Below, one piece after another: positions 9,963 to 16,271 of a stretch of DNA of 30,694 nucleotides. Location: positions 1 through 30,694 of IMG/VR virus record IMGVR_UViG_3300034072_000910. One strand, given 5' to 3'. The stretch's first letter is position 1; each line of letters begins with the position of its first letter. Made by a program: the position numbers and the translations under genes. The notes below the pieces were generated by a model that saw only the letters and a list, made by a program, of their open reading frames with translations, searched no databases and was not told the origin of the DNA. This stretch comes from a virus.

Positions 9963-10261
9963 TGCAGCTCAAGCCAGGTAACTTCTGCCCACTCATCGGC
10001 GCCGATTGCAAAGGCATCGAGTGCAGCTGGTTCACCCAGATGCGCGGCGTCAATCCGAATACAGGTAAGGACGTGGATGAGTGGGGCTGTGCCGTTACCT
10101 GGCTACCCGTGCTTTTGGTGGAGAATGCGCAACAAAGCCGCCAGACGGGTGCTGCTGTGGAATCCTTCCGCAATGAAGTGCAACGGGCCAATGTGGCTAG
10201 CCTCACTGCTGCACTACAAGCCAAGGGCGCGATCATGACCCTCCCGACCGAGGCATCATGA
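9962..10261 (+). CDS. Small Cys-containing protein of the fibre operon
   Basis: 99 aa; its ATG overlaps the fibre stop (TGATG) and its end overlaps the next gene (ATGA). The N-terminal half contains four Cys (C9, C16, C21, C43) in a pattern suggestive of a small metal site: CPLIGADC-x4-C...W-G-C. The second half is a helix rich in A, Q and E. I do not recognise a characterised family. The strict coupling to a receptor-binding protein and a hydrolase suggests a virion-associated accessory or fibre chaperone, but this is inferred from context only. Confidence 0.75.
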   Translation: MQLKPGNFCPLIGADCKGIECSWFTQMRGVNPNTGKDVDEWGCAVTWLPVLLVENAQQSRQTGAAVESFRNEVQRANVASLTAALQAKGAIMTLPTEAS

Positions 10262-11130
10262 CCACCGCAAAAGGTCTGTGGAGCGGACGCGCCGGCAACC
10301 ACACTTGGGATGTCGTTGCCAGCTTTGACGGCAGAAACACGCGCCTTGATCAACTCACCGGCAATGCCACACGCCTGTGGACCGTAGAAACCCGTGGCGC
10401 CGTATTCCAGGGATCAGCCTGGGGGTCCAACTCCCAGGGATTGGTGCGCATCGGTAATGTGCCTTGGCGACAGGATGGCGACCTTAACGGAAAGTTCTAC
10501 AAGCGCCTAGAGGAGGTTGTTAAGCGTGCAGAAAAGCGCGACGTATTAACGGCCGTCGTCCTTTTTGATGGAGCGTTCCCGTCTTACTTCCCCCAGGGAT
10601 GGGAGAATCACCCCCTCAACGGGCTTGGTCCCAAGGGGCATGAATACATCCATTCTCGTGGCCCATGGAATGTGTATCAGCGTGATCACGTAAAACGGGT
10701 TGTCAAAACCTTGGAGCCCTATGGAAATGTTGTGTACGAGGTTGGCAATGAGCTGCACCGTAACAGCGTCTCCTCGGGCTTCCAAGAAATGGTGGTGCGT
10801 TGGGTGAAGCGCTGGAGCGACAAGCCAGTTGGTGTCAGTTACGCCAGGGGGTTGTACCAAGATCAAAGCTGGATGACTCGCGTTGGCGCAGACTGGATCG
10901 TGCCGAATGTCAGCCCTAGGGCGGGTGGTGTTCGCAAGGTGTCAGATTTTCGCGGCCCCCAGGTTCTTGATACCGACCACGGCTGGGCGCTCCGCAGCAA
11001 TGTTGCCGGACTAAAACGAGGTCACAGCCTAGGGATGCCGATATTGCTTATGGACGGCATGGACGGCTACATCCTCCGCAACCAAGGCAGCCTTTCCTTG
11101 GATCGCGCTTGGATCAATCAGGTAACCTAG
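10258..11130 (+). CDS. Glycoside hydrolase-like (GH5/clan A-like) enzyme
   Basis: 290 aa, ATG coupled to the preceding gene. The layout looks like a TIM-barrel glycosidase. An early strand carries R-x-G-N-V-P-W (about 64-70), a central helix-strand unit has LTAVVLFDG (97-105), and VVYEVGNEL (158-166) carries the Asn-Glu pair (N164-E165) that serves as acid/base in clan GH-A. Later strands include ADWIVPNVSP (211-220) and PQVLDTDHGW (234-243). The last is where the nucleophile Glu is expected, but only Asp238/Asp240 is seen. A likely role is degrading host surface polysaccharide from the tail. No signal peptide is visible, so virion association is more likely than secretion. Confidence is high that it is real, moderate for the fold. 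Confidence 0.65.
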   Translation: MTTAKGLWSGRAGNHTWDVVASFDGRNTRLDQLTGNATRLWTVETRGAVFQGSAWGSNSQGLVRIGNVPWRQDGDLNGKFYKRLEEVVKRAEKRDVLTAVVLFDGAFPSYFPQGWENHPLNGLGPKGHEYIHSRGPWNVYQRDHVKRVVKTLEPYGNVVYEVGNELHRNSVSSGFQEMVVRWVKRWSDKPVGVSYARGLYQDQSWMTRVGADWIVPNVSPRAGGVRKVSDFRGPQVLDTDHGWALRSNVAGLKRGHSLGMPILLMDGMDGYILRNQGSLSLDRAWINQVT

Positions 11131-11149
11131 TCGTACCAAAGCACAGCAC

Positions 11150-11284
11150 ATGGTCGCAAAGTCAAAGACCGCCCTGGGGCGTATTGAGCACACTCCGGGC
11201 AAACCAAAGCGCACTAAGCAAGGGCAAGGTCGCAATAGCAAGCCCAACCACAATCGCAAGAAAATGCGTGGTCAGGGTCGATAG
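11150..11284 (+). CDS. Small highly basic protein (44 aa)
   Basis: ATG at 11150 gives 44 residues, almost half of them Lys, Arg, His, Asn or Gln, with only one acidic residue (Glu13). The pattern is KSKTALGRIEHTPGKPKR followed by a KQGQGRNSKPN...RGQGR tail. The sequence is far too biased to be a random ORF. It resembles small basic proteins I recall from marine cyanophages, but I cannot name a characterised function. A nucleic-acid-binding or ribosome-interacting role is possible from its charge. It lies between the glycosidase-like gene and the holin-like gene. Confidence 0.7.
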   Translation: MVAKSKTALGRIEHTPGKPKRTKQGQGRNSKPNHNRKKMRGQGR

Positions 11285-11314
11285 CTAATCTGTTAGTGCA
11301 ATGCCACGGTCGCT

Positions 11315-11581
11315 GTGCCACAAGAACGCGATGTGTCGCACAGCGACATCTACCACAAACTCGGCTCCCTAGAGGGAAAAGTCGAGACGCTGATTTTGCA
11401 GATCGCTGAAAGGCGCGATGAAATCACCGGCCTCTTCGGACGTCTACGCACCGTCGAGATGCGTCTCGCTTGGGCTGTTGGCGTCATCGCCTTTCTCGCC
11501 TTCTTGGGTCCACTGCTTGTTGATATCCAGCAAATCCCTAGGCCCGTACCGTTCCAGGTTGCACCCAGCCGAACCGACTAG
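11315..11581 (+). CDS. Holin-like membrane protein (XhlA-type topology)
   Basis: 88 aa from a GTG. Residues about 12-48 form an amphipathic helix with heptad character (LGSLEGKVETLILQIAERRD). A single transmembrane segment follows at about 51-69 (LAWAVGVIAFLAFLGPLLV), then a short Pro-rich tail. A coiled coil followed by one C-terminal membrane segment is the plan of XhlA/haemolysin-type lysis proteins, and the endolysin lies 0.5 kb downstream. I call it a candidate holin or membrane lysis factor; a structural membrane anchor cannot be excluded. The start is uncertain because no clear Shine-Dalgarno sequence is seen. Confidence 0.6.
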   Translation: MPQERDVSHSDIYHKLGSLEGKVETLILQIAERRDEITGLFGRLRTVEMRLAWAVGVIAFLAFLGPLLVDIQQIPRPVPFQVAPSRTD

Positions 11582-11608
11582 ATTGAGGCAAAACCATCCC
11601 CTGGGGTT

Positions 11609-11782
11609 ATGGACTTCCTAGAGCACGCCAAGACGGCAGTTGAGATTCTGCTCAGTGCGCACGCAACTGCGCTGATGATCGTCAACCTCACCCCGACGCC
11701 CAAGGATGACGCGGCAGTCGCCAAGGTGTACCGGCTGATTGAAATCTTGGCCGGCCTGCTGAGCAAAAAGGTAAAGATGTAG
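11609..11782 (+). CDS. Conserved small protein near lysis genes (57 aa)
   Basis: ATG at 11609, 57 residues. The protein is two helices joined by VNLTPTPKDD: a hydrophobic N-terminal helix (AVEILLSAHATALMIVNL) and an amphipathic C-terminal helix (VYRLIEILAGLLSKKVKM). The LTPTPKDD core resembles a small family I associate with cyanophage and other marine phage genomes beside lysis or tail genes; its function is unknown. Its hydrophobicity and position next to the holin-like gene make a membrane-linked lysis accessory plausible. The family assignment is from memory and unverified. Confidence 0.65.
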   Translation: MDFLEHAKTAVEILLSAHATALMIVNLTPTPKDDAAVAKVYRLIEILAGLLSKKVKM

Positions 11783-11808
11783 GCGGTACTGGTGGCGTAG
11801 TTGTCACA

Positions 11809-12063
11809 TTGTTTGACACGCGCCCTAGTGACGCAAAGGCGCAACTTGCCGCGCAGCCTGGTAGTCGCATTGTCCAGGCCGAGGTAAGTCGCGCCCTAGC
11901 GGAATATGAGGCGCAGCTACCCCAAGAAGTGCCGCCCGCACCCACGTACCAAAACTATCCCTTAAACCCTGCGCTGCAGACTGACGCCTCTGCGCTGCTC
12001 GGTGGCGCGATGTCCATCACCTCTCCGTATCACTTGAACGATGCAACGGATCCAGCTGATTGA
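11809..12063 (+). CDS. Small protein upstream of endolysin
   Basis: 84 aa from a TTG, the only start codon in the open frame before the coding-like part. It has an Ala/Gln-rich N-terminal half and a Pro-rich centre (PQEVPPAPTYQNYPLNP). No membrane segment or catalytic motif is seen. Its end overlaps the endolysin start by 23 bases in a different frame, so it is co-transcribed with the endolysin and perhaps coupled to it. I do not recognise the protein; a spanin or virion role is possible but unsupported. Confidence 0.5.
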   Translation: MFDTRPSDAKAQLAAQPGSRIVQAEVSRALAEYEAQLPQEVPPAPTYQNYPLNPALQTDASALLGGAMSITSPYHLNDATDPAD

Positions 12064-13108
12064 CCTGTTCAATCACTTCAAAAAATTGCCCCACCAGATG
12101 GCGGCCTTGACGGAGCTGGAGCAGCAGATCCTTGCCGCTGATCCCAACGCGCTGGATCGTGACCGCGACTGGTTCAAAACCTGGAGCCAGGCGGGAAAGC
12201 AAGGGGATCCTGCATGGCTTGGTCACGCTTTGGGGATTATTAAGGAGTTTGAAGGTTGTCACCTTAAGGCCTACCTATGCCCTGTCGGCATTCCAACCGT
12301 GGGCTGGGGAAACACCAGCATGGATGGGCGTGCCGTAAAGCTCGGCGACGTGATCACTCAGGCCAAGGCCGACGCCATGCTTCAGGATGATGTGCTGGCA
12401 CGTCACCAAGAACTGCTGAAGTTGATGCCGGCGATGAAGTCCTGGGCGCCTGAGCAACAGGCCGCGGTGGTGTCCTGGGCGTACAACGTGGGCATGGGGG
12501 CCGTGGCATCCAGCACTCTCCGCACCAGGATCAACAAAGGCGAAACCCCATCACTTGTGGTCACCCAAGAACTACCCAGGTGGAATCGCGGCACCAACGG
12601 CGTACTGCCCGGTCTGGCACGTAGACGGCAGGCGGAAGTAGCGCTGTTCCAGCGCGGTACCGCCGCCCAGTACATCCCCATGCCGGCAAAACTCAGCGTT
12701 TCCTCCCCCTTCTCCGCCAGGATCACGCCCAACATCCGCCTAGGTGAGTTTGCCCTGGATAAGGAAGAGCGTCGCTTTGTTCATCAGTACCAGCTTGATA
12801 CCGCTGCTGAACTGGCCACCTTCCTAGAGCGTGTACGCCGCAACCTGGGGAACAAACCGATCCGCATCACTAGCGGTTACCGGCCTGCGGCTATCAACCG
12901 CCAAGTAGGCGGCGCCAGCGGCAGCGAGCACCTCTTTGACGCACCAGGGGTTGGCGCCCTTGATTTTTACATGGAAGGTGTAGACATCAAGCAAGTCCAG
13001 GCGTTCTGTGACAAGTATTGGGACTACAGCGTGGGTCTAGGCGCAGTCAAGGGATTCGTCCATCTAGGGATCCGCAAGGGAAGACCTCGGCTGCGCTGGC
13101 CTTACTGA
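12041..13108 (+). CDS. Two-domain endolysin: GH24 lysozyme + M15 peptidase
   Basis: 355 aa, ATG. Residues about 60-205 are a GH24 (T4-type) lysozyme domain with the catalytic pattern E71-x8-C80-x5-T86. T4 lysozyme has E11-D20-T26, so here Cys takes the Asp position, a variant I recall as known in phage lysozymes (E-8aa-D/C-5aa-T). G-W-G after the Thr and a VVSWAYNVG helix (143-151) complete the domain. Residues about 232-355 are an M15-type metallopeptidase with SGYRP...N...GG...SEH (zinc ligand H297), ALDF (D308) and VHLGI (H341). The enzyme should cleave both the glycan strand and the peptide crosslink. No signal peptide is present, so export would depend on the holin-like protein. Confidence 0.9.
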   Translation: MQRIQLIDLFNHFKKLPHQMAALTELEQQILAADPNALDRDRDWFKTWSQAGKQGDPAWLGHALGIIKEFEGCHLKAYLCPVGIPTVGWGNTSMDGRAVKLGDVITQAKADAMLQDDVLARHQELLKLMPAMKSWAPEQQAAVVSWAYNVGMGAVASSTLRTRINKGETPSLVVTQELPRWNRGTNGVLPGLARRRQAEVALFQRGTAAQYIPMPAKLSVSSPFSARITPNIRLGEFALDKEERRFVHQYQLDTAAELATFLERVRRNLGNKPIRITSGYRPAAINRQVGGASGSEHLFDAPGVGALDFYMEGVDIKQVQAFCDKYWDYSVGLGAVKGFVHLGIRKGRPRLRWPY

Positions 13109-13157
13109 GACAAACGCCAGCTGATCTGTCTATTCTGTAGCCAGGCGCACATAACCA

Positions 13158-13802
13158 GTGAGTGATACCTGGCGACAGTGCAGGCGGACAAAACGCTGCA
13201 GGGCACGGCTACCAGGGGATCAGCTCATACGCAACGACGCCGGGGCATGGGTTTGCATACCCAACGCGTGTCCGTTGGGCTATGAGCATGAACACCAGGA
13301 TCCTGTATTCCTGGTGCAAAAACGCTGGTTGAATGTCGCCAAGATTATGTTTCTGACAAGTTCCGACGATCAGCAGGATCCCGATGAGCTTGTTGAAAAT
13401 CTGGCTTCAAGGATCGAGGAACTGACAGAGGAAATCGTTGACTTCTCAATCGAGTGCCACGAACTCAATGGTGGCTACATCAGCCATTCGATCCAAGGGG
13501 CAGAGTTAGTCCCTAAAAAGGTCACTAAGCACCGCTTTCGGCGGCAGATTTTTGAGCACTGGGATCACAGGTGCGCCTATTGCGGCCAGGATGCCAACAC
13601 CCTAGATCACGTCATTCCTAGGAAGCACGGAGGGCTAACTGTGCGTGGCAATCTCGTGGCTTGTTGCTGCCGCTGTAACGGCGCCAAGGGATCCAACCCA
13701 ATCTTTGCATGGTATCGCCAACAGCCGTTTTGGGATGGGTTTCGGGAACTTGCCATCGCCGAGTGGTGCGAACTGGAACCTCCTGAGGACGAGGAAGACT
13801 AA
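13158..13802 (+). CDS. HNH endonuclease
   Basis: 214 aa from a GTG. The C-terminal third is an HNH domain: C139-x2-C142, LDHVIPRKHGG (D150-H151 and H157), NLV (N165) and CCRCNGAKG (C171 and C173 zinc ligands, N174). The N-terminal 40 residues hold four further Cys (C8, C14, C33, C38), possibly a second zinc site. A charged, helical linker (about 70-100) joins the two. HNH enzymes in phages act in packaging, homing or host DNA attack; here the gene closes the late block, away from any visible terminase, so its role is open. Its last four bases overlap the end of a minus-strand gene. Confidence 0.85.
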   Translation: MSDTWRQCRRTKRCRARLPGDQLIRNDAGAWVCIPNACPLGYEHEHQDPVFLVQKRWLNVAKIMFLTSSDDQQDPDELVENLASRIEELTEEIVDFSIECHELNGGYISHSIQGAELVPKKVTKHRFRRQIFEHWDHRCAYCGQDANTLDHVIPRKHGGLTVRGNLVACCCRCNGAKGSNPIFAWYRQQPFWDGFRELAIAEWCELEPPEDEED

Positions 13803-13975
13803 GTTTGCGCCCCCTTGAGGTGCTTGACGTACATTTCCGCCTGCCACAGGTCAGAGCTGTACCGACACAGCGCACCCCCAGGTGAGCAAGAGCGGTAGTA
13901 GGGCTCCCCTAGGCGATCGTCGTAGAGGGTTTCGATGAAGTAACCCTCTCCGCAATCCCACGCCCCTTGGGGCAC
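13799..13975 (-). CDS. Small Cys/Tyr-rich protein (58 aa)
   Basis: Reading the minus strand from a GTG at 13975 gives 58 aa beginning PQGAWDCGEGYF and ending VKHLKGAQT. It contains three Cys and many aromatic residues, with no frame break before the stop at 13799. The upstream gene stops at 13977, and the start follows almost immediately (TGATGTG), which suggests reinitiation. The same frame runs open further upstream (to 14164) through the upstream gene, but that part reads as a shadow. Function unknown. The gene is the last in the minus-strand block and overlaps the HNH gene's stop convergently. Confidence 0.6.
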   Translation of the reverse strand: MPQGAWDCGEGYFIETLYDDRLGEPYYRSCSPGGALCRYSSDLWQAEMYVKHLKGAQT

Positions 13976-13976
13976 A

Positions 13977-14285
13977 TCAGTCGGGCCAGTAGGCACTGCA
14001 CTTACCTGCAAAACGTCCTCCACTGGTGCGTCCTTCAGGAAAACCAAGACCACAGGCACCCTGGACAAAATGCCAGTGGATGCACTGCTGACAGGTGGGA
14101 CGAATGTTGGTAATACCCCTAACATCGGCATAAAGCTGCTCTGCCTCAACGACAGCATCTGCAAGCTCTGCGCTCGTTAGGGGCAGTTCAACTTTGTCCC
14201 CCTCCCTGGGTTTGATGCGTACACGCCAGCCATTTGGCACCTCAATGAGGACCATGCGACCGGCGTGATATCGCAGACTCGCCAC
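13977..14285 (-). CDS. Four-Cys module protein
   Basis: 102 aa from a GTG that overlaps the dNMP kinase stop (TAGTG). The N-terminal half looks like a small beta/helix domain (VEVPNGWRVRIKPREGDKVELP, then an Ala/Glu helix). The C-terminal 38 residues carry C65-x2-C68, then C78-x-L-G-FPE, then FAGKC96-SAY. The same arrangement ends the HTH protein at 18381-18803, so this is a reusable, probably zinc-binding module. Function unknown; a regulatory or protein-interaction role is an inference. Confidence 0.75.
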   Translation of the reverse strand: MASLRYHAGRMVLIEVPNGWRVRIKPREGDKVELPLTSAELADAVVEAEQLYADVRGITNIRPTCQQCIHWHFVQGACGLGFPEGRTSGGRFAGKCSAYWPD

Positions 14286-14821
14286 TAGGCGCCCAATGCT
14301 GTCTCTACGTTACGTCGTAGATCGTCAAGTGTCCCCTGGTTGGTGATGTGGCGTGTGAACGTGTAGGCATCCAAAGCACCTTCACTGGCGTGGGACGTAT
14401 TGGCTACAACCCCAGGACGCTCAATACTCCACATTTCACCGCCTAACCGTGTGACAAGATCCGCTTCGTTAAAAAAGCGCACGTCATCTACGACAACTCG
14501 GTCAAAGTGCGCAATACGCCGTTCCCAGCATTGCAGCCACACATTGGTGTGAATACAGCTGCGCCCCCATTCCGTACCCAGAGTTTGGAGCATGTGCCTA
14601 ACTGACACACCTAGTCCTGGTACAACTGTTTCTTTTTCCAGGGTAAGAAGTTTCCACGCCTTGTTCATGTCATATCCCAAGGAGACGAGCATCGGGTGCA
14701 GCATCTCTTTAAGGATTTTTGCGAATGGCACGATGACGTAGCCATGATCGCTGAGCATTGCTGCTGCAGCGGTTTTACCGCAGCCGGGGGCCGAGGAGTA
14801 GAGACCGATGAGATGTTTCAC
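14285..14821 (-). CDS. Deoxynucleoside monophosphate kinase
   Basis: 178 aa from a GTG (GTGA overlap with the upstream gene's stop). It has a P-loop at residues about 8-17 (SSAPGCGKTA), a helix after it, a central VRHMLQTLGTEWGR segment and a Walker B-like VVVDDVRFFNEAD (109-121). The motif set is that of phage T4 gp1-like dNMP kinases, which phosphorylate dNMPs to dNDPs. Together with the dCTP deaminase 2 kb upstream, it points to phage-directed dNTP supply. The length is typical of compact phage forms (about 180-240 aa). Substrate choice cannot be read from the sequence. Confidence 0.85.
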   Translation of the reverse strand: MKHLIGLYSSAPGCGKTAAAAMLSDHGYVIVPFAKILKEMLHPMLVSLGYDMNKAWKLLTLEKETVVPGLGVSVRHMLQTLGTEWGRSCIHTNVWLQCWERRIAHFDRVVVDDVRFFNEADLVTRLGGEMWSIERPGVVANTSHASEGALDAYTFTRHITNQGTLDDLRRNVETALGA

Positions 14822-15024
14822 AGAGATTGTGTAAGTCCAGAAGTTGCGTAGTTGGCGAAGGAAAGCTGCGCCAGATCAGCTTGGTACTGTTGCCACAGGC
14901 CGGTGTACGTCCCGCGCAACCCTAGGGGGGCGTTGTCACGGTCGTAGAGGTCGTAAAGCCAATCAAGGAAGTCAGCCCGCTTGCTCTCCACTTGCCATTG
15001 CGGCAGCGATGCAAGCAGCGTCAT
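14818..15024 (-). CDS. Small conserved-looking phage protein (68 aa)
   Basis: The coding-like core (SKRADFLDWLYDLYDRDN...TYTGLWQQYQADL) reads as an acidic, aromatic-rich helical protein. It resembles short proteins I recall from cyanophage genomes that share the FLDxLY...YTGLW pattern. The ATG at 15024 is chosen because the overlapping gene at 14972-15160 leaves it as the nearest compatible start. ATG 15066 (82 aa) or a start at 15132 are alternatives. The stop overlaps the dNMP kinase start. Function unknown. Confidence 0.65.
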   Translation of the reverse strand: MTLLASLPQWQVESKRADFLDWLYDLYDRDNAPLGLRGTYTGLWQQYQADLAQLSFANYATSGLTQSL

Positions 15025-15160
15025 CGCATGAGACTTGGGGGTGTCCCCAATGGACGGAGCGGCCATCGAAAAACCAAGGTTTGAAGTATGTGTCCTGACC
15101 CCAGACGACGGGATGCACGCCCCAGGATCCAACGCCCACGTTAGGCGTGTATAGCCTCAC
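14972..15160 (-). CDS. Small protein of unknown function (62 aa)
   Basis: A GTG at 15160 overlaps the upstream stop as GTGA, the coupling style used throughout this block. The product is rich in W, H and G early on (DTYFKPWFFDGRSVHWG), with a short Ala-rich C-terminal helix. It overlaps the next gene's start region by about 50 bases in another frame, or by more if that gene starts further upstream. The coupled start is the main support. I do not recognise it. Confidence 0.5.
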   Translation of the reverse strand: MRLYTPNVGVGSWGVHPVVWGQDTYFKPWFFDGRSVHWGHPQVSCDDAACIAAAMASGEQAG

Positions 15161-15417
15161 TTTTCGGCATCCGGCGCATGGTACAACCGCTCCAGAAGCA
15201 TCGACGCCGGTTCAGGTTCCTCCGGTGGGGCGCCTAAAACCAAGGTGTCCTCCTGATCATCGTATCCACTGGTATCCAAGACTGGATCCTTGGGATCGCT
15301 GAGATACCACGTCACAGGTTCACCAAATTGCTTAACCACAATGGCGCCTACACGTTTTGAGCGAATCAGCCGGCGAAATAACCAAGCTTCCCACCAAGAC
15401 AGAAAGGGGTGGCTCAT
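15157..15417 (-). CDS. Small acidic protein (86 aa)
   Basis: ATG start overlaps the upstream stop (ATGA), and its own stop is overlapped by the next GTG. The N-terminus is hydrophobic and aromatic (MSHPFLSWWEAWLFRRLI), possibly a membrane-surface helix. It is followed by a VGAIVVKQFGEPVTWYLSDP strand region and an acidic tail (DDQEDTLVLGAPPEEPEP). No known motif. Its place in an unbroken coupled series supports expression. Confidence 0.65.
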   Translation of the reverse strand: MSHPFLSWWEAWLFRRLIRSKRVGAIVVKQFGEPVTWYLSDPKDPVLDTSGYDDQEDTLVLGAPPEEPEPASMLLERLYHAPDAEK

Positions 15418-15656
15418 TTCCGCTTCCGCTCCAGCTCAATTACGGTAGATCCCGGCCAGCGTGCTGCCACGTACTTGCGGGCTTGGGCAGCATTTTCTGC
15501 TTGGAATGTAAGCCTCATCGGCGCTCCGCCTGATGCGAACCGCAGTTTGACTTGGTATGCGTACACCGTAGCGCCCTCTTGGGGGCGACTCAGACCAGGG
15601 CCGAGATTTGGTGCACCTTCCTCTCGCCATGTCAGCATTGAGGAGAAGTCGGACAT
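15414..15656 (-). CDS. Small protein with C-terminal basic tail (80 aa)
   Basis: ATG at 15656 gives 80 aa; an internal ATG at 15638 is an alternative. The C-terminal 50 residues form a compact alpha/beta unit: the strand VYAYQVKLRFASGG, the strand MRLTFQAENA, an Ala-rich helix (AAQARKYVAARW), the strand STVIELERKRK. The same plan (Y-x-V..., A-x-x-A...W-P) is common in small cyanophage proteins of unknown function. Its start lies 13 bases from the start of a divergent plus-strand gene at 15670, so transcription of the two may be linked. Function unknown. Confidence 0.65.
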   Translation of the reverse strand: MSDFSSMLTWREEGAPNLGPGLSRPQEGATVYAYQVKLRFASGGAPMRLTFQAENAAQARKYVAARWPGSTVIELERKRK

Positions 15657-15669
15657 TGACGTACAAGCA

Positions 15670-15882
15670 ATGGAATGGTTGCAGCTACAGCAAACGCCTG
15701 AGCAAGAGCTAGCTATCGAGGTGGAAGCACGATCGCTAACCCCCAGAGAGGCGAGTCTGTACCGGACGTGCCGGATGTATCAGCAGCTTCTCTCTCAGGC
15801 GGTTGGTGAGGTTATGCGCTTGGAGCTGCTGCTTGAGGAGCAGAGAGTGCCTGAATCGCAGCCGCCAGCGCGTCCTGCTTAA
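15670..15882 (+). CDS. Small helical protein on the opposite strand (70 aa)
   Basis: ATG at 15670, 70 aa: MEWLQLQQTPEQELAIEVE, then a strongly amphipathic helix (LTPREASLYRTCRMYQQLL...VMRLELLLEEQ) and a Pro-rich tail. The reverse strand between 15657 and 15811 has no comparable coding sequence, and leaving this gene out would create the only such gap in the block. It is divergent from 15414-15656 and overlaps the end of 15812-16225 convergently by 71 bases. Longer forms of the frame reach back to 15409 but read through the minus-strand gene and are unlikely. Function unknown; possibly a regulator. Confidence 0.55.
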   Translation: MEWLQLQQTPEQELAIEVEARSLTPREASLYRTCRMYQQLLSQAVGEVMRLELLLEEQRVPESQPPARPA

Positions 15883-16225
15883 TCTCCGCCCAGGTCCGCT
15901 CACCCAGCTCCTCGGCAGCAAGGCGCTCCAGGTGGAGGAGGTACAACCTGTCAACGCTTTCGCTGCGCTGGATCGCCTGGTTGACCTGGCCCGCAAAGGT
16001 GGCGCAGATACGCCGCTTCTTCTTGACGCGGTTGATCCAATCCTGGTCCTTGGGTAAGCCAGACAAGCGCTCCGTATCCAACGCCTCTTGGATGCGTTCA
16101 TCCATCACCTGTACCGCCATTGTTAGCTCACAATGCAACTCGCGGAGCTGCACTTCACTGAGCTGGGACAGATCCCCGAGGCCCACCTGTCGTTCCAGGG
16201 CCTTGGAGTCAAACGTAATAGCCAT
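15812..16225 (-). CDS. Helical protein of unknown function (137 aa)
   Basis: The ATG at 16225 is preceded by CCAGGA about 10 bases upstream, so I prefer it to the open frame that extends to 16465 over the dCTP deaminase gene. The product is almost all helix: SQLSEVQLRELHCELTMAVQVMDERIQEAL, a KKKRRICATFAGQVNQAI segment, and an Ala-rich C-terminus. No catalytic motif or membrane segment is seen. A coiled-coil nucleic-acid or protein-binding role would fit but is not shown. Confidence 0.75.
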   Translation of the reverse strand: MAITFDSKALERQVGLGDLSQLSEVQLRELHCELTMAVQVMDERIQEALDTERLSGLPKDQDWINRVKKKRRICATFAGQVNQAIQRSESVDRLYLLHLERLAAEELGERTWAEIKQDALAAAIQALSAPQAAAPSA

Positions 16226-16271
16226 GTGTGTTGTTCCTGGGTGTAAGCGGTCATGCCGCCTGGGTATTGTA

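Noticed and set aside
11332-11349. TGTCGC-ACA-GCGACA inverted repeat
   Set aside because: Resembles the iteron word but is inside the N-terminal coding part of the holin-like gene (VSHSD) as a single short dyad; likely coincidence.
15409-15669. Upstream extension of the plus-strand ORF 15670-15882
   Set aside because: This part lies opposite the well-formed minus-strand gene 15414-15656 and has shadow-like composition; only the portion from ATG 15670 reads as protein.
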